Positions 35,156-44,031 of a stretch of DNA of 53,730 nucleotides are shown here, piece after piece. A program made the translations under genes and the position numbers. The stretch covers positions 24,717-78,446 of the forward strand of contig NZ_JASMRU010000025.1 of the NCBI RefSeq assembly GCF_030462585.1. The letters run 5' to 3'. Within the stretch, counting starts at the first letter, position 1. Every line of letters starts with the position of its first letter. The DNA is from Pseudomonas sp. CAN1. GTDB taxonomy: Bacteria > Pseudomonadota > Gammaproteobacteria > Pseudomonadales > Pseudomonadaceae. The notes beneath the pieces were generated by a model, which searched no databases, was not told the DNA's origin, and saw nothing but the letters and a program-made list of their open reading frames with translations.

Positions 35156-36106
35156 TCAGCGCGGCAGGATGACCGCGCTGCCGTCGGCCTTGCGCTGCAC
35201 GCGCACGTCCAGCAGCACCGGCAGGGCGGCGAGGAAGTCGTCCGGGCGGGCCAGGCGTACGTTGCCGGAGATGGGCTTCTGCGCCAGGCGCTCGTCACCC
35301 AGGCGAATCGGCGCGGCGCGGTATTGCGACAGCTCGTCCACCAGTGCGCCCAGCGGCTGGTTGTGGAAGGCGAGCATGCCGTCGCGCCAGGCAGCGATGG
35401 CAGCGACCGGTACGCGGTCGAGCTGCGCCTCCCCTGCCCCGCTGGGCAAACGGGCGCGGTCGCCGGCGGTCAGCGTCTGCTCGCCCGGTGCCGCGAGCTG
35501 CGCCTGCAACACCACCTTGCCGTGACGCACGGCGACGGTCAGGTCATCGCCCTCGCGGTGCACGTCAAAGCCGGTGCCAAGCACCCGCACCCGACTGTCG
35601 CCGGCGGTCACGCGGAAGGGCCGGTTGGCATCGTGGGTCACTTCGAAATAGGCTTCGCCACGGAGCAACTGCACATCGCGGAAACCCTCTGAGTAATCCA
35701 CCCGCAACGCCGAATCCGCCGCCAGGAAAACCCGCGTGCCATCCACCAGCGTCACCTCGCGTTGCTCGCCCGGCGCGGTGGCTTGCACCTGCTGCGGATC
35801 GGCCAGACGGCCGCCGCTGAAATCATTGGCCAGCAGCAAGGCCGCGCAGAACACGCTGGCCGCGGCGAGCCCGCGCCAGGGCAGGCTGGAACGGCGGCGC
35901 GGCGCGAGGACGGGCCGGCGCACCTGGTCGAAATCGCTCCACAGCTGCTCGATCTCGCGGTAGGCGGAAGCGTGGGCCGGGTCTTCCGCCAGCCAGTCGG
36001 CGAAGGCCTGGCGCTCGCGGGCGTCACAGGCGCCCGAGCGCTGGCGGCTGAACCACTTGGCGGCCAGTTCGTCGATCACCTGCTGGCGTTCCTCATGTGG
36101 CGTCAT
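35156..36106 (-). CDS. hxuR: FecR-family anti-sigma/sigma regulator
   Basis: The 316-residue protein has a cytoplasmic anti-sigma domain (about 1-75, AAKWFSRQRSGACDARERQAFADWL). A transmembrane helix lies at about 83-100 (WRGLAAASVFCAALLLAND). The periplasmic FecR domain holds VTLVDGTRVFLAADSALRVDY and LLRGEAYFEVTHD. A C-terminal STN-like end contacts the receptor. It relays the receptor signal to the ECF sigma factor. It overlaps the sigma gene by four bases (ATGA). Confidence 0.9.
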   Translation of the reverse strand: MTPHEERQQVIDELAAKWFSRQRSGACDARERQAFADWLAEDPAHASAYREIEQLWSDFDQVRRPVLAPRRRSSLPWRGLAAASVFCAALLLANDFSGGRLADPQQVQATAPGEQREVTLVDGTRVFLAADSALRVDYSEGFRDVQLLRGEAYFEVTHDANRPFRVTAGDSRVRVLGTGFDVHREGDDLTVAVRHGKVVLQAQLAAPGEQTLTAGDRARLPSGAGEAQLDRVPVAAIAAWRDGMLAFHNQPLGALVDELSQYRAAPIRLGDERLAQKPISGNVRLARPDDFLAALPVLLDVRVQRKADGSAVILPR

Positions 36107-36624
36107 GCTTCGCCCTCTCCCTGAACGTGCCGCTTGCAGTGCAACAGCGCACTGGCGACGTGCTTCTCCACCATGCTCAGTGAAATCCCCATGCGCTGCG
36201 CCACCTCGGGCTGCGACAGGCCGTCGAACTTGTGCAGGACGAAGGCCTCGCGGCGCCGTGGCGGCAGGCTGTCGAGAGCCTGGGAAAGCTGCCGAAGGTA
36301 ACGTTGTCGCTCGAACTGCACCACGGGTTCGCCCCCTTCGGCGGCCGGTTGCTGGTCAGTATCCGTGGCCTCTTGCGGCTCGCTGGCGAAGCGCCGCGAG
36401 CGCTGCCAGTGGTCGCGCAGCAGGTTGCGCGCGACCTGGAACAGGAAGGCGCGCGGCTGCTCCACCTCATGCCTGGAGGAGGACTTGAGCCACTGGGCAA
36501 AAGCATCCTGGGCGAGGTCTGCGGCGTCCGCCGAGCTGCCCAGTTGCTTGCGCAAAAAGCGCAGCAGTTCGCCGTGGAAGGAGCGATAGGCCTGGGACAC
36601 CGAACGGGAAAAGCGCTCATCCAT
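36103..36624 (-). CDS. hxuI: ECF (FecI-type) RNA polymerase sigma factor
   Basis: The 173-residue sigma factor has region 2 (YRSFHGELLRFLRKQLGSSADAADLAQDAF, then RAFLFQVARNLLRDHWQR). Region 4 follows (QALDSLPPRRREAFVLHKFDG and the helix-turn-helix LSQPEVAQRMGISLSMVEKHV). It should direct transcription of the receptor gene when haem is bound. A Fur box lies about 100 bp upstream. It forms a two-gene unit with hxuR. Confidence 0.93.
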   Translation of the reverse strand: MDERFSRSVSQAYRSFHGELLRFLRKQLGSSADAADLAQDAFAQWLKSSSRHEVEQPRAFLFQVARNLLRDHWQRSRRFASEPQEATDTDQQPAAEGGEPVVQFERQRYLRQLSQALDSLPPRRREAFVLHKFDGLSQPEVAQRMGISLSMVEKHVASALLHCKRHVQGEGEA

Positions 36625-36726
36625 CGACGCACGCCTCCCGGCGTCGCCGCCCTGCCCCGCACTTGCCCGCTACCACGTCGCCCCCAGAACCGGGGCGCTT
36701 GGCCACCGGCAACTATCGAATTGCAC

Positions 36727-36747
36727 AAATGATAATACATATCATTT
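36727..36747 (-). promoter_or_regulatory. Fur box upstream of hxuI
   Basis: AAATGATAA and ATATCATTT flank a short centre. Against the 7-1-7 Fur model TGATAAT-n-ATTATCA, 12 of 14 positions match. It lies about 103 bp before the sigma factor ATG and should make the system iron-repressed. Confidence 0.85.
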
Positions 36748-36782
36748 GCGAAATTGAAGCCGAATGAACGCGATGGCTAGCA

Positions 36783-36808
36783 AAAGGCCGCCTCGCGGCG
36801 GCCATTCA
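36783..36808 (-). terminator. Terminator of the DMT transporter gene
   Basis: On the minus strand GGCCGCC-GCGA-GGCGGCC is followed by TTTTGC. It lies just after the transporter stop codon. Confidence 0.85.
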
Positions 36809-36813
36809 GGGAT

Positions 36814-37773
36814 TCAGACGTTGGCGATGCGCGCCCTTCGCGCCCGGTAACTGCGCAGCAGCGAAGGCGCGAGCGCGGTGAGCGCCGAGCCGCTGACCAC
36901 CAGCAACGCGCCGAGGTAGGCCAGGCCGTTGAGTTCTTCAGGCAGCACGAACTCCGGCCACAGCGAGGCGGCCAGGGCCACCGAGGCAAAGGTCACCAAC
37001 GGCGTGATTGCCAGGGTCGCGCTGACCCGCGAAGCCTCCCAGTGCGCCAGCGCCTCAGCGAAGGCGCCGTAGGCCACCAGGGTATTCAGGCAACAAGCTA
37101 GCAGCAGCCAACCCTGCAGCGGTGACAGGTCCAGCGCCTCCAGCGGATGCGCCCAGGGCGTGAGCAGCGCGCCGCAGCCCAGGTAGATCACCATCATCAC
37201 CTGCACCGAGGTCCACTGGGTCAGCAACTGCTTCTGCGCCAGGCCGTAGAAGGTCCAGATGAAGGCGGCGAAGACCACGATGAGCACGCCGGTGGTGTAC
37301 TCGCCGAGGGAGCCGAACAGCTCGGCCAGGCGCTGGTTGAAGAACAGCCCGAAGCCGAAGATCAGCACCGCGAGGCCGAGCGCCTGGCCGATGCTGAAGC
37401 TTTCCTTGAAGACGAACAGGCTGCCCAGCAGCAGGAGGATCGGTGCGATCTGGATCACCAGTTGCGTGGTGCCCGGCGTGAGCAGGCGCAGGCCGACCAG
37501 GTAGCAGACGTAGTTGCCGGTCAGGCCGAGGATGGCCACCAGCACCAGCCCCTTGCCACGTTTGCCCAGCGGCGCGAAGCGCGGCAGCTGGCGGCTGAAG
37601 CCCAGGTAGATGAGCAGCAAACCACCGGATACCACCAGGCGAAACCAGGTGACGGTGATCGGGTCCATGACCTTCAGGACTTCCTTGAGCTTGATTGGCA
37701 GGATGCCCCAGAGGACGGCGGTGACCAGGGCCAGGAACAGGCCGAACTGCCAGCGGCCGGATGAAACGTGCAT
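36814..37773 (-). CDS. EamA/DMT-family transporter
   Basis: The 319-residue protein has ten hydrophobic helices and two internally repeated EamA halves. The opening is FGLFLALVTAVLWGILPIKLKEVLK, and the second half starts near residue 155 (TTGVLIVVFAAFIWTFYGLAQKQL). The family exports metabolites or drugs; no substrate is inferable. The start is placed at MHVSSG, preceded by GAGG; the 10-codon longer frame is possible. Two strong inverted repeats lie in the upstream gap and may regulate it. Confidence 0.88.
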   Translation of the reverse strand: MHVSSGRWQFGLFLALVTAVLWGILPIKLKEVLKVMDPITVTWFRLVVSGGLLLIYLGFSRQLPRFAPLGKRGKGLVLVAILGLTGNYVCYLVGLRLLTPGTTQLVIQIAPILLLLGSLFVFKESFSIGQALGLAVLIFGFGLFFNQRLAELFGSLGEYTTGVLIVVFAAFIWTFYGLAQKQLLTQWTSVQVMMVIYLGCGALLTPWAHPLEALDLSPLQGWLLLACCLNTLVAYGAFAEALAHWEASRVSATLAITPLVTFASVALAASLWPEFVLPEELNGLAYLGALLVVSGSALTALAPSLLRSYRARRARIANV

Positions 37774-37796
37774 GAGTGCCTCGACGCGTATGCGGT

Positions 37797-37857
37797 CCGC
37801 CATGCTAAGTCATGGCGGTATCGCCCCATAGGAACAGTTGCGCTGTGCAACTGTTCC
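37797..37857. promoter_or_regulatory. Two perfect inverted repeats upstream of the DMT gene
   Basis: CCGCCATG-N6-CATGGCGG lies at 37797-37818, and GGAACAGTTGC-N5-GCAACTGTTCC at 37831-37857. The first is 24 bp and the second 58 bp before the DMT start. They may be operators, or one may end the MAPEG transcript, though neither has a T-tract. Confidence 0.65.
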
Positions 37858-37866
37858 GGTCGCTGG

Positions 37867-38286
37867 TCAGATCAGGGTCGAGAGGCGCAGCAACCACCAG
37901 ATCAGGATGATCAGCTGGATGAAGAACGCCGCGAAGCGCACCCACACCGCCAGCGCCGAGGTGCTGAGCAGGTGCACCACCGACTGGACGATGCGCGCCA
38001 CCAGAAGGGCCGGCGCCAGCGGGTCGGTGATCACCGTCTGCTGGGTGACCATGGCGTAGAGCAGCACGGCGCAGAACAGCGGCAAGTTCTCCACGCAGTT
38101 TGCGTGGGCGCGCACCAGGCGCTGGCCGAAGGTGCCGGGGGTGTTGCTGCCGTCGGCGGCGAAGACGTTGACTCTCATGCGGCCGGACATCACCAGCAGC
38201 CCGCGCTGGTTGACCAGCAGCAGGACCAGCAGCACGGTCCAGGCGACCAGGCCGAGCAGGGCGAAGGCAGAGGGACTCAGGGACAT
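37867..38286 (-). CDS. MAPEG-family membrane protein
   Basis: The 139-residue protein has four hydrophobic helices. The conserved GRMRVNVFAADG loop is followed by RLVRAHANCVENLPLFCAVL near residue 60, matching the MAPEG fold (eicosanoid and glutathione metabolism). The bacterial role is unknown. Start MSLSPSAFALLGL is chosen because the longer frame is REP DNA. A perfect 16-bp palindrome lies 46 bp upstream. Confidence 0.88.
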   Translation of the reverse strand: MSLSPSAFALLGLVAWTVLLVLLLVNQRGLLVMSGRMRVNVFAADGSNTPGTFGQRLVRAHANCVENLPLFCAVLLYAMVTQQTVITDPLAPALLVARIVQSVVHLLSTSALAVWVRFAAFFIQLIILIWWLLRLSTLI

Positions 38287-38331
38287 GCGGGACTCCTTTC
38301 TCTTGTTGGTTTGAGCGGAGTCTAGGGGAAG

Positions 38332-38347
38332 TAGAGCAATTGCTCTA
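38332..38347. promoter_or_regulatory. Perfect 16-bp palindrome upstream of the MAPEG gene
   Basis: TAGAGCAATTGCTCTA is a perfect palindrome 46 bp before the MAPEG ATG. It is of a size used by MarR-type or similar dimeric repressors. No regulator gene adjoins it. Confidence 0.65.
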
Positions 38348-38682
38348 GCCGTATGAAGGTGGGGCATTCGTAGGAGCGGACTCCGTCCGCGATGTGCCAC
38401 CGACCAGCTCGGTGCTGCCGGAAATCGATCGCGGACGGAGTCCGCTCCTACCTGGATGATCCTGTGCCGGCCAGAGGGTTAGGGTGAGGGGCGATCCAAG
38501 CGCAGAGCTATCCGGTAGGAGCGGACCTTGTCCGCGAAATCCTTCGCGGCGGAATGCGTTGCCACAGGGCACACATCAGTGCTGCGCTCACTCGATGGGC
38601 ATTCAACCGGCAATGCCAGCAAGGGGACGGAGATTCGCGGACAAGGTCCGCTCCTACGCAAGCAGTCCTGCGTTTCCCGACA

Positions 38683-38719
38683 CAAAAGAAAACGGGCAGC
38701 CCGTTTCCGGACTGCCCGC
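38683..38719 (-). terminator. Terminator of the ssu operon
   Basis: On the minus strand the stem CGGGCAGTCCG / CGGGCTGCCCG, with a GAAA loop, is followed by TTTTCTTTT. Confidence 0.9.
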
Positions 38720-38737
38720 TCCCATCCAGCGCCGCAC

Positions 38738-38953
38738 TCACAGCTTGGCGATGGAGACCTCGGTGGATTTCACGAAGGCGATCACTTCGCTGCCGACGAC
38801 CAGTTCCAGTTCCTTCACGGAACGGGTGGTGATCACCGAGGTGACGATGCCGGCGGCGGTCTGCACGTCGATTTCCGACAGCACGTCGCCTTCGACGATT
38901 TCCTTGATGGTGCCTTTGAACTGGTTGCGGACGTTGATGGCTTTGATGGTCAT
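38738..38953 (-). CDS. ssuF: Molybdopterin-binding (TOBE/Mop) protein SsuF
   Basis: The 71-residue single-domain Mop/TOBE protein starts MTIKAINVRNQFKGTIKEIV and has GIVTSVITTRSVKELEL and a C-terminal GSEVIAFVKSTEVSI. TOBE domains bind molybdate or molybdopterin. In Pseudomonas ssu operons it is the last gene, ssuF, and its role in sulfonate use is not well defined. Confidence 0.92.
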   Translation of the reverse strand: MTIKAINVRNQFKGTIKEIVEGDVLSEIDVQTAAGIVTSVITTRSVKELELVVGSEVIAFVKSTEVSIAKL

Positions 38954-38992
38954 GGCGTAGCTCCTTGGGAGAATGGGGTGTTCACTGTGGGT

Positions 38993-39820
38993 TCAAAGCG
39001 CCCAGCGCAGTTGCGTGGGCAGTGGGGAAACGGGTTCCGGCTCGGGCGGCTGGGCCGGCAGCGACAGCACGCGTTCGAGCACTTCGGCTTCCAGCGCGGC
39101 GAGCCTGGCCGAGCCACGGGCACGCGGCCGGTGCAGCTCGACATTGAGGTCCAGGCCGATCTCGCCATCCTCGATGAGGATCACCCGGTCGGCGATCGCC
39201 ACGGCCTCGCTGACGTCGTGGGTGACCAGCAGCACGGTGAAGCCATGCTGCTGCCAGAGGTTCTCGATCAGTTGCTGCATCTCGATGCGGGTCAGGGCAT
39301 CCAGCGCGCCCAGCGGCTCGTCGAGCAGCAGCAGGCGCGGCTGGTGGATCAGCGCACGGGCCAGGGCCACGCGCTGTTTCTGGCCGCCAGACAGGCCCGC
39401 CGGCCATTCATTGGCGCGGTCTGACAGGCCTACCGCCGCCAGAGCATCCAGCGCCTTCGGACGCCAGTCGCCCTTGAGGCCCAGGCCGACGTTGTCGATC
39501 ACCCGTTTCCACGGCAGCAGGCGCGAGTCCTGGAACATCAGGCGGGTCTCTTCGCGGGCGCTTTCCAGCGACGCGGAGCCGGCCAGCAACTGGCCGTCGC
39601 TGGCTTCATCGAGCCCGGCCAGCAGGCGCAGCAGGGTGCTCTTGCCGCAACCGCTGCGGCCGACGATGGCGACGAACTGGCCAGCGGGAATCCGCAGGTC
39701 GATGCCCTTGAGCACCTCGCGTTCGCCGAAGCGCTTGCGCACGTTTTCCAGCGCCAGCGGGATGCCTTTCTTCAGTTGCTGCGGCAGCTGCTTTTGAGAC
39801 AGCGGATTGACTGCGTTCAT
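38993..39820 (-). CDS. ssuB: Aliphatic sulfonate ABC importer ATPase SsuB
   Basis: The 275-residue ATPase has Walker [10 protein letters not shown] (near residue 55), the Q-loop [10 protein letters not shown], the signature [15 protein letters not shown] (near 150), Walker [13 protein letters not shown] and the switch in VTHDVSEA. It energises SsuC. Its start overlaps the ssuC stop by four bases. The start is the ATG at 39820; the long frame upstream is the ssuC shadow. Confidence 0.95.
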   Translation of the reverse strand: MNAVNPLSQKQLPQQLKKGIPLALENVRKRFGEREVLKGIDLRIPAGQFVAIVGRSGCGKSTLLRLLAGLDEASDGQLLAGSASLESAREETRLMFQDSRLLPWKRVIDNVGLGLKGDWRPKALDALAAVGLSDRANEWPAGLSGGQKQRVALARALIHQPRLLLLDEPLGALDALTRIEMQQLIENLWQQHGFTVLLVTHDVSEAVAIADRVILIEDGEIGLDLNVELHRPRARGSARLAALEAEVLERVLSLPAQPPEPEPVSPLPTQLRWAL

Positions 39821-40611
39821 GCCGCACCTCCCTTGACCTGATAGGCCGGGTGCCAGCGCAGCCAGATGCGTTCCAGGCCACGGGCGGCGAGGTCGGCGAG
39901 CTTGCCGAGCACGGCGTAGAGGAGGATCGCCAGCACCACCACGTCGGTCTGCAGGAACTCCCGGGCGTTCATCGCCAGGTAGCCGATGCCGGAGTTGGCG
40001 GAGATGGTCTCGGCGACGATCAGGGTCAGCCACATGAAGCCCAGGGCGAAGCGCACGCCGACCAGGATCGAGGGCAGCGCGCCGGGCAGGATCACCTGGC
40101 GGAACAGCGCGAAGCCGGACAGCCCGTAGCTGCGCGACATTTCCAGCAGCCCCGGATCGATATTGCGGATGCCGTGGTAGGTGTTGAGGTAGATCGGGAA
40201 CAGCGTGCCGAGGGCGACCAGGAAGATCTTCGCCGACTCGTCGATGCCGAACCACAGGATCACCAGCGGGATCAGCGCCAGGTGCGGCACGTTGCGGATC
40301 ATCTGCACCGAGCTGTCGAGGAAGCGCTCGCCCCACTGCGACAGGCCGGTGATCAGGCCCAGCACCAGGCCGATGCTGCCGCCGATGACGAAGCCGACGG
40401 CGGCGCGCCAGGTGCTGATCGCCAGGTGTTGCCAGAGTTCGCCGCTGACCACCAGGTGGTAGCCGGCCTCAGCCACGGCGCTGGGCGCGGGCAGGATGCG
40501 GCTGGACAGCCAGCCGAATTCCACCGCCAACTGCCAGATGACCACCAGGCCCACCGGCAGGGCCCAGGGCGCGAGGCGCTGGGCAATGGTATTGACGCTC
40601 TTGTTACTCAT
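39817..40611 (-). CDS. ssuC: Aliphatic sulfonate ABC importer permease SsuC
   Basis: The 264-residue permease has six helices and the type I EAA loop ([28 protein letters not shown], near residues 160-188), matching SsuC/TauC permeases. MSNKSVNT is taken as the start, with GGAG-like TGGGAGATCCGAG upstream. It partners SsuA and SsuB. Confidence 0.94.
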   Translation of the reverse strand: MSNKSVNTIAQRLAPWALPVGLVVIWQLAVEFGWLSSRILPAPSAVAEAGYHLVVSGELWQHLAISTWRAAVGFVIGGSIGLVLGLITGLSQWGERFLDSSVQMIRNVPHLALIPLVILWFGIDESAKIFLVALGTLFPIYLNTYHGIRNIDPGLLEMSRSYGLSGFALFRQVILPGALPSILVGVRFALGFMWLTLIVAETISANSGIGYLAMNAREFLQTDVVVLAILLYAVLGKLADLAARGLERIWLRWHPAYQVKGGAA

Positions 40612-40633
40612 TCTCGGATCTCCCACCCGAATG

Positions 40634-40730
40634 GTTCGCGAGCAAGCTCGCTCCTACAGCTACGTAGGGCGCATAACGCGCCAGCGTTATCCGCCATGGC
40701 GGATGAAGCGTTCCGCTTCATGCGCCCTAC
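40634..40730. repeat. REP unit plus GTAGGGCG element between ssuC and ssuD
   Basis: A lone GTTCGCGAGCAAGCTCGCTC unit (40634-40657) is followed by a GTAGGGCGCATAACGC element (40664-40730), both inside the ssu operon between ssuD and ssuC. They can form hairpins in the transcript and may lower expression of ssuCB relative to ssuD. Confidence 0.85.
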
Positions 40731-40735
40731 GGGTG

Positions 40736-41884
40736 TCAGCTGGCAGCGGTGGCTTTCGGCAGGATGTCGTTGGCGACCATCTCGCCGAACGGGCTGACAT
40801 AGCCACGTGCCTGCGGCGCCTGCGCCTGAGCCAGGTCCAGATGCGGGAAGAGCAGTTCGGCGACCCGGTAGGACTCTTCCAGGTGCGGGTAACCGGAGAA
40901 GATGAAGGTGTCGATGCCCAGCTCCGCGTACTCCTTCACGCGCGCCGCCACGGTCGGGCCGTCGCCCACCAGCGCGGTGCCGGCGCCGCCACGTACCAGG
41001 CCGACACCGGCCCAGAGGTTGGGGCTGACTTCCAGGTTGTCCTTGTTGCCGCCGTGCAGGGCGGCCATGCGTTGCTGGCCGACGGAGTCGAAGCGCGCCA
41101 GCGAGGCCTGGGCACGGGCGATGGTGTCGTCGTCCAGGTGGGAGATCAGGCGGTCGGCGGCCTGCCAGGCTTCCTCGTTGGTCTCGCGGACGATCACGTG
41201 CAGGCGGATGCCGAAGCGCACGCTGCGGCCCTGCCTGGCGGCCTTCTCGCGTACCTGGGCGATCTTCTCGGCAACAGCGGCCGGCGGCTCGCCCCAGGTC
41301 AGGTACAGCTCGACCTGCTCGGCGGCCAGATCCTGGGCGGCATCGGAGGAGCCGCCGAAATACAGCGGCGGACGCGGTTGCTGGATCGGCGGATAGAGCA
41401 GCTTGGCGCCCTTCACCTGCAGGTGCTTGCCGTCGTAGTCGACGGTCTCCCCTTCCAGCACGCGGCGCCAGATGCGGGTGAATTCGACCGAGGCTTCGTA
41501 GCGCTCGGCGTGGCTCAGGTGCAGGCCGTCACCGGCCAGCTCGTCCGGGTCGCCGCCGGTCACCAGGTTGAACAGCGCGCGCCCACCGGAGAGCCGGTCG
41601 AGGGTTGCGGCCTGGCGGGCGGCCACGGTCGGGGAAATGATGCCCGGGCGCAAGGCGACCAGGAATTTCAGGCGCTGGGTCACCGGGATCAGCGAGGCGG
41701 CGACCAGCCAGGAGTCCTCGCAGGAGCGGCCGGTGGGGATCAGTACGCCACCGAAACCAAGGCGGTCGGCAGCCTGGGCGACCTGTTGCAGATAACCGTG
41801 GTCGACAGCGCGGGCGCCTTCGGCGGTGCCCAGGTAATGGCCGTCGCCGTGGGTCGGCAGGAACCAGAAGATATTCAGACTCAT
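40736..41884 (-). CDS. ssuD: FMNH2-dependent alkanesulfonate monooxygenase SsuD
   Basis: The 382-residue luciferase-like monooxygenase starts [19 protein letters not shown]. It has [20 protein letters not shown] near residue 45 and [15 protein letters not shown] near 135. It cleaves the C-S bond of alkanesulfonates to aldehyde and sulfite with FMNH2 supplied by SsuE. The length matches SsuD (about 381). CTGGAG precedes the ATG. Confidence 0.96.
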   Translation of the reverse strand: MSLNIFWFLPTHGDGHYLGTAEGARAVDHGYLQQVAQAADRLGFGGVLIPTGRSCEDSWLVAASLIPVTQRLKFLVALRPGIISPTVAARQAATLDRLSGGRALFNLVTGGDPDELAGDGLHLSHAERYEASVEFTRIWRRVLEGETVDYDGKHLQVKGAKLLYPPIQQPRPPLYFGGSSDAAQDLAAEQVELYLTWGEPPAAVAEKIAQVREKAARQGRSVRFGIRLHVIVRETNEEAWQAADRLISHLDDDTIARAQASLARFDSVGQQRMAALHGGNKDNLEVSPNLWAGVGLVRGGAGTALVGDGPTVAARVKEYAELGIDTFIFSGYPHLEESYRVAELLFPHLDLAQAQAPQARGYVSPFGEMVANDILPKATAAS

Positions 41885-41962
41885 CGCAGTAACTCCAGAT
41901 AAGCGCGCCGGCGTGGCGTAGCCGCGCGATGATGGGATTGGGGTGGTTCGTGTTGCGTTCTT

Positions 41963-42040
41963 GTAGGAGCGAGCTTGCTCGCGAACGGATTCCCCGGCAG
42001 TTCCTGGGCTGGGCGGGTTCGCGAGCAAGCTCGCTCCTAC
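41963..42040. repeat. REP pair between ssuA and ssuD
   Basis: GTAGGAGCGAGCTTGCTCGC and its inverted copy flank a loop of about 30 bp. It is a second repeat insertion within the ssu operon. Confidence 0.9.
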
Positions 42041-42054
42041 GAAAAGCGGATCGG

Positions 42055-43017
42055 TTACTGGGCGGCCACCTTGGCCGGTGCGGTCCAGACCACGTCCTTG
42101 ATGCTCAGCTTCCTGGGGATCAGCTTCAGGTCGGTGAAGGTGTCGGCGATCTTCTGTTGCGCCGCGGTGACTTCCGGGGTGATCGGCTGGGCGCCGTAGC
42201 CCTGGCGTTTCACCGCAGTGAAGGTGATGTCCGCCGGCAGGCCGAGCAGCGGCGCGACCTGGTCGGTGACCTGCTGCGGGTTCTGCTGCGACCACTCGCC
42301 GACCGAGCGCACTTCGTCGATCAGGGTGGTGATCACCTGCGGGTGGTTGGTCGCGTAGGGACGGGTCGCCAGGTAGAACTGGTGGTTATCCACAAGGTCG
42401 GAACCGTCCACCAGCGTGCGGGCGGAAAGCTGCTTCTCGGCGGCGGCCTGGTACGGGTCCCAGATCACCCAGGCATCCACGCTGCCGCGCTCGAAGGCGG
42501 CGCGGGCGTCGGCCGGCGGCAGGTACACGGGCTGGATGTCGCTGTACTTCAGGCCGGCCTTCTCCAGGGCGCGCACCAGCAGGTAGTGCACGTTGGAGCC
42601 CTTGTTCAGGGCGACCTTCTTGCCCTTGAGCTCGGCGACGGATTTGATCGGCGAATCCTTGGGCAGCAGGATCGCTTCGCTGGTCGGCGCCGGCGGTTCG
42701 TGGGCGACGTAGACGAGATCGGCGCCAGCGGCCTGGGCAAATACCGGCGGGGTTTCGCCGGTAACGCCGAAGTCGATGCTGCCGACGTTCAGGCCTTCCA
42801 GCAGCTGCGGGCCACCGGGGAATTCGGTCCATTGCACCTTGACGCCCTGCTCGGCCAGGCGCTTCTCCAGCGTGCCACGGGCCTTGAGCAGCACCAGGGT
42901 GCCGTACTTCTGGTAGCCGATACGCACGGTACCGGGTTGTTCGTCTGCCTGGGCGTTGTAGGACAGGGCCGCGATCAGCAGGGCCGCCAGTCCACTACGC
43001 AAAGTGAGGGTCCGCAT
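42055..43017 (-). CDS. ssuA: Aliphatic sulfonate-binding periplasmic protein SsuA
   Basis: The 320-residue protein has a signal peptide ([24 protein letters not shown]) and a substrate-binding fold. It has [21 protein letters not shown] near residue 30, [20 protein letters not shown] near 80 and [15 protein letters not shown] near 185. It delivers alkanesulfonates to SsuBC. The homologous protein of the second importer shares the same layout but differs in sequence. Confidence 0.95.
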   Translation of the reverse strand: MRTLTLRSGLAALLIAALSYNAQADEQPGTVRIGYQKYGTLVLLKARGTLEKRLAEQGVKVQWTEFPGGPQLLEGLNVGSIDFGVTGETPPVFAQAAGADLVYVAHEPPAPTSEAILLPKDSPIKSVAELKGKKVALNKGSNVHYLLVRALEKAGLKYSDIQPVYLPPADARAAFERGSVDAWVIWDPYQAAAEKQLSARTLVDGSDLVDNHQFYLATRPYATNHPQVITTLIDEVRSVGEWSQQNPQQVTDQVAPLLGLPADITFTAVKRQGYGAQPITPEVTAAQQKIADTFTDLKLIPRKLSIKDVVWTAPAKVAAQ

Positions 43018-43151
43018 GGGAGTGCTCCTTTATCGAGTGTGCTTGCCGGACCTGCGGTCCCGTTGTCGGGACGGTGAGGGCCTTTCATTTTTTGACGCAG
43101 TTGCCGCCTGCCGGGTTGGGGCTTGGCGTTCGACTGCGTTGGTGTTGTCGG

Positions 43152-43745
43152 TCAGATGCTCCAGCGGGCGTTGATCAGCCGTTCGTTGAGCAGGTTCGGG
43201 TCGTTGGGTTTCGGCCGGCGCACGAGGGCGCCGTGGAACTGTTCCAGGGATTCCAGCAGTCGGTGTTCGAGGGTCGATTCCAGGCGCGCCGGGGTATTGC
43301 CCTCGGGGTATTGCACCTGGCTCTCTTCGGCGAACACGCCGTGCAGGGTTTCCTGTGCCTTCAACGCGGCGAGGACCGGCTTGAGCGCATAGTCCACCGC
43401 CAGCATGTGGGCGTTGCTACCGCCGGTGGCCAGGGGCAGCACTACCTTGTGCGCCAGCGCCCGCTCCGGCAGCAGGTCGAGGATGACCTTCAGCGCACCG
43501 GCGATGGACGCCTTGTACACCGGGGTGGAAATCACCAGGCCGTCGGCGCGCAGCACCTGCTCGATCAGCTCGACAATGCGCGGGCTATCGAAGCGTGCGT
43601 GCAGCAGCTCCTCGGCCGGGAAGTCGTGCACGCTGTAGGAGCGCACCTCGGCGCCGTGCGCGTGCAGCCAGTTCCGCGCGATGTCCAGGAGGACACCGGA
43701 GCGGGAACGCTGGCTCGGGCTGCCGGCAAGGGTGACTACATACAT
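43152..43745 (-). CDS. ssuE: NADPH-dependent FMN reductase SsuE
   Basis: The 197-residue flavodoxin-like reductase has the FMN loop [21 protein letters not shown] and [20 protein letters not shown] near residue 70. It gives FMNH2 to SsuD. ATG at 43745 is preferred over an in-frame GTG two codons upstream because AAGGA then sits nine bases away. It is the first gene of ssuEADCBF and carries a promoter element also found before lsfA. Confidence 0.94.
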   Translation of the reverse strand: MYVVTLAGSPSQRSRSGVLLDIARNWLHAHGAEVRSYSVHDFPAEELLHARFDSPRIVELIEQVLRADGLVISTPVYKASIAGALKVILDLLPERALAHKVVLPLATGGSNAHMLAVDYALKPVLAALKAQETLHGVFAEESQVQYPEGNTPARLESTLEHRLLESLEQFHGALVRRPKPNDPNLLNERLINARWSI

Positions 43746-43790
43746 CTGCACGCTTCCTTATAACGATCAGGGCGGTATAAATGCCGTCCT

Positions 43791-43850
43791 GCTAACCAAT
43801 GTGCATAGACCTTACCAGTCCTCCTCATATTCCAATAAATGGTATTTATT
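43791..43850 (-). promoter_or_regulatory. Sulfur-starvation-type promoter of the ssu operon
   Basis: On the minus strand ATGCACATTGGTTAGC lies at 43791-43806, about 46 bp before ssuE. An AT-rich dyad AATAAAT-ggt-ATTTATT lies at 43834-43850. The same two-part arrangement precedes lsfA. CysB is the family's usual activator under sulfate limitation; that link is an inference. Confidence 0.65.
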
Positions 43851-43877
43851 CATTTAGTTATGCGATTTTGTTTTAAT

Positions 43878-44028
43878 GTAGGAGCGAGCTTGCTCGCGAA
43901 CCTCTCCACGACGGAGTTGCCGGGAAGGGCCCGTAGGATGGGTGGAGCGCAGCGATACCCATGCTGCCAGCCGGCACGTGCGGATCGATGGGTATCGCTA
44001 CGCTCCACGCCATCCTACGCAGAGCGTC
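43878..44028. repeat. REP unit and GTAGGATGGGTGGAGC-class element
   Basis: A single GTAGGAGCGAGCTTGCTCGC unit begins at 43878. A full element with ends GTAGGATGGGTGGAGC and GCTCCACGCCATCCTAC lies at 43933-44028, just after the ATPase stop codon. The latter is the sister of 2133-2216. Confidence 0.9.
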
Positions 44029-44031
44029 GGC

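Larger units (their letters stand above)
38287..38737. other. Gap with palindrome, two REP pairs and a terminator
   Basis: The 451-bp gap contains the TAGAGCAATTGCTCTA palindrome (38332-38347), a compact REP pair (38370-38451), a wider REP pair with 20-bp arms (38515-38657) and the ssuF terminator. No gene or RNA is evident. Confidence 0.85.

Noticed and set aside
32016-36624. Full Has haemophore system
   Set aside because: Receptor, anti-sigma and sigma genes are present but there is no hasA or type I secretion gene. Order and receptor length fit an Hxu system better.
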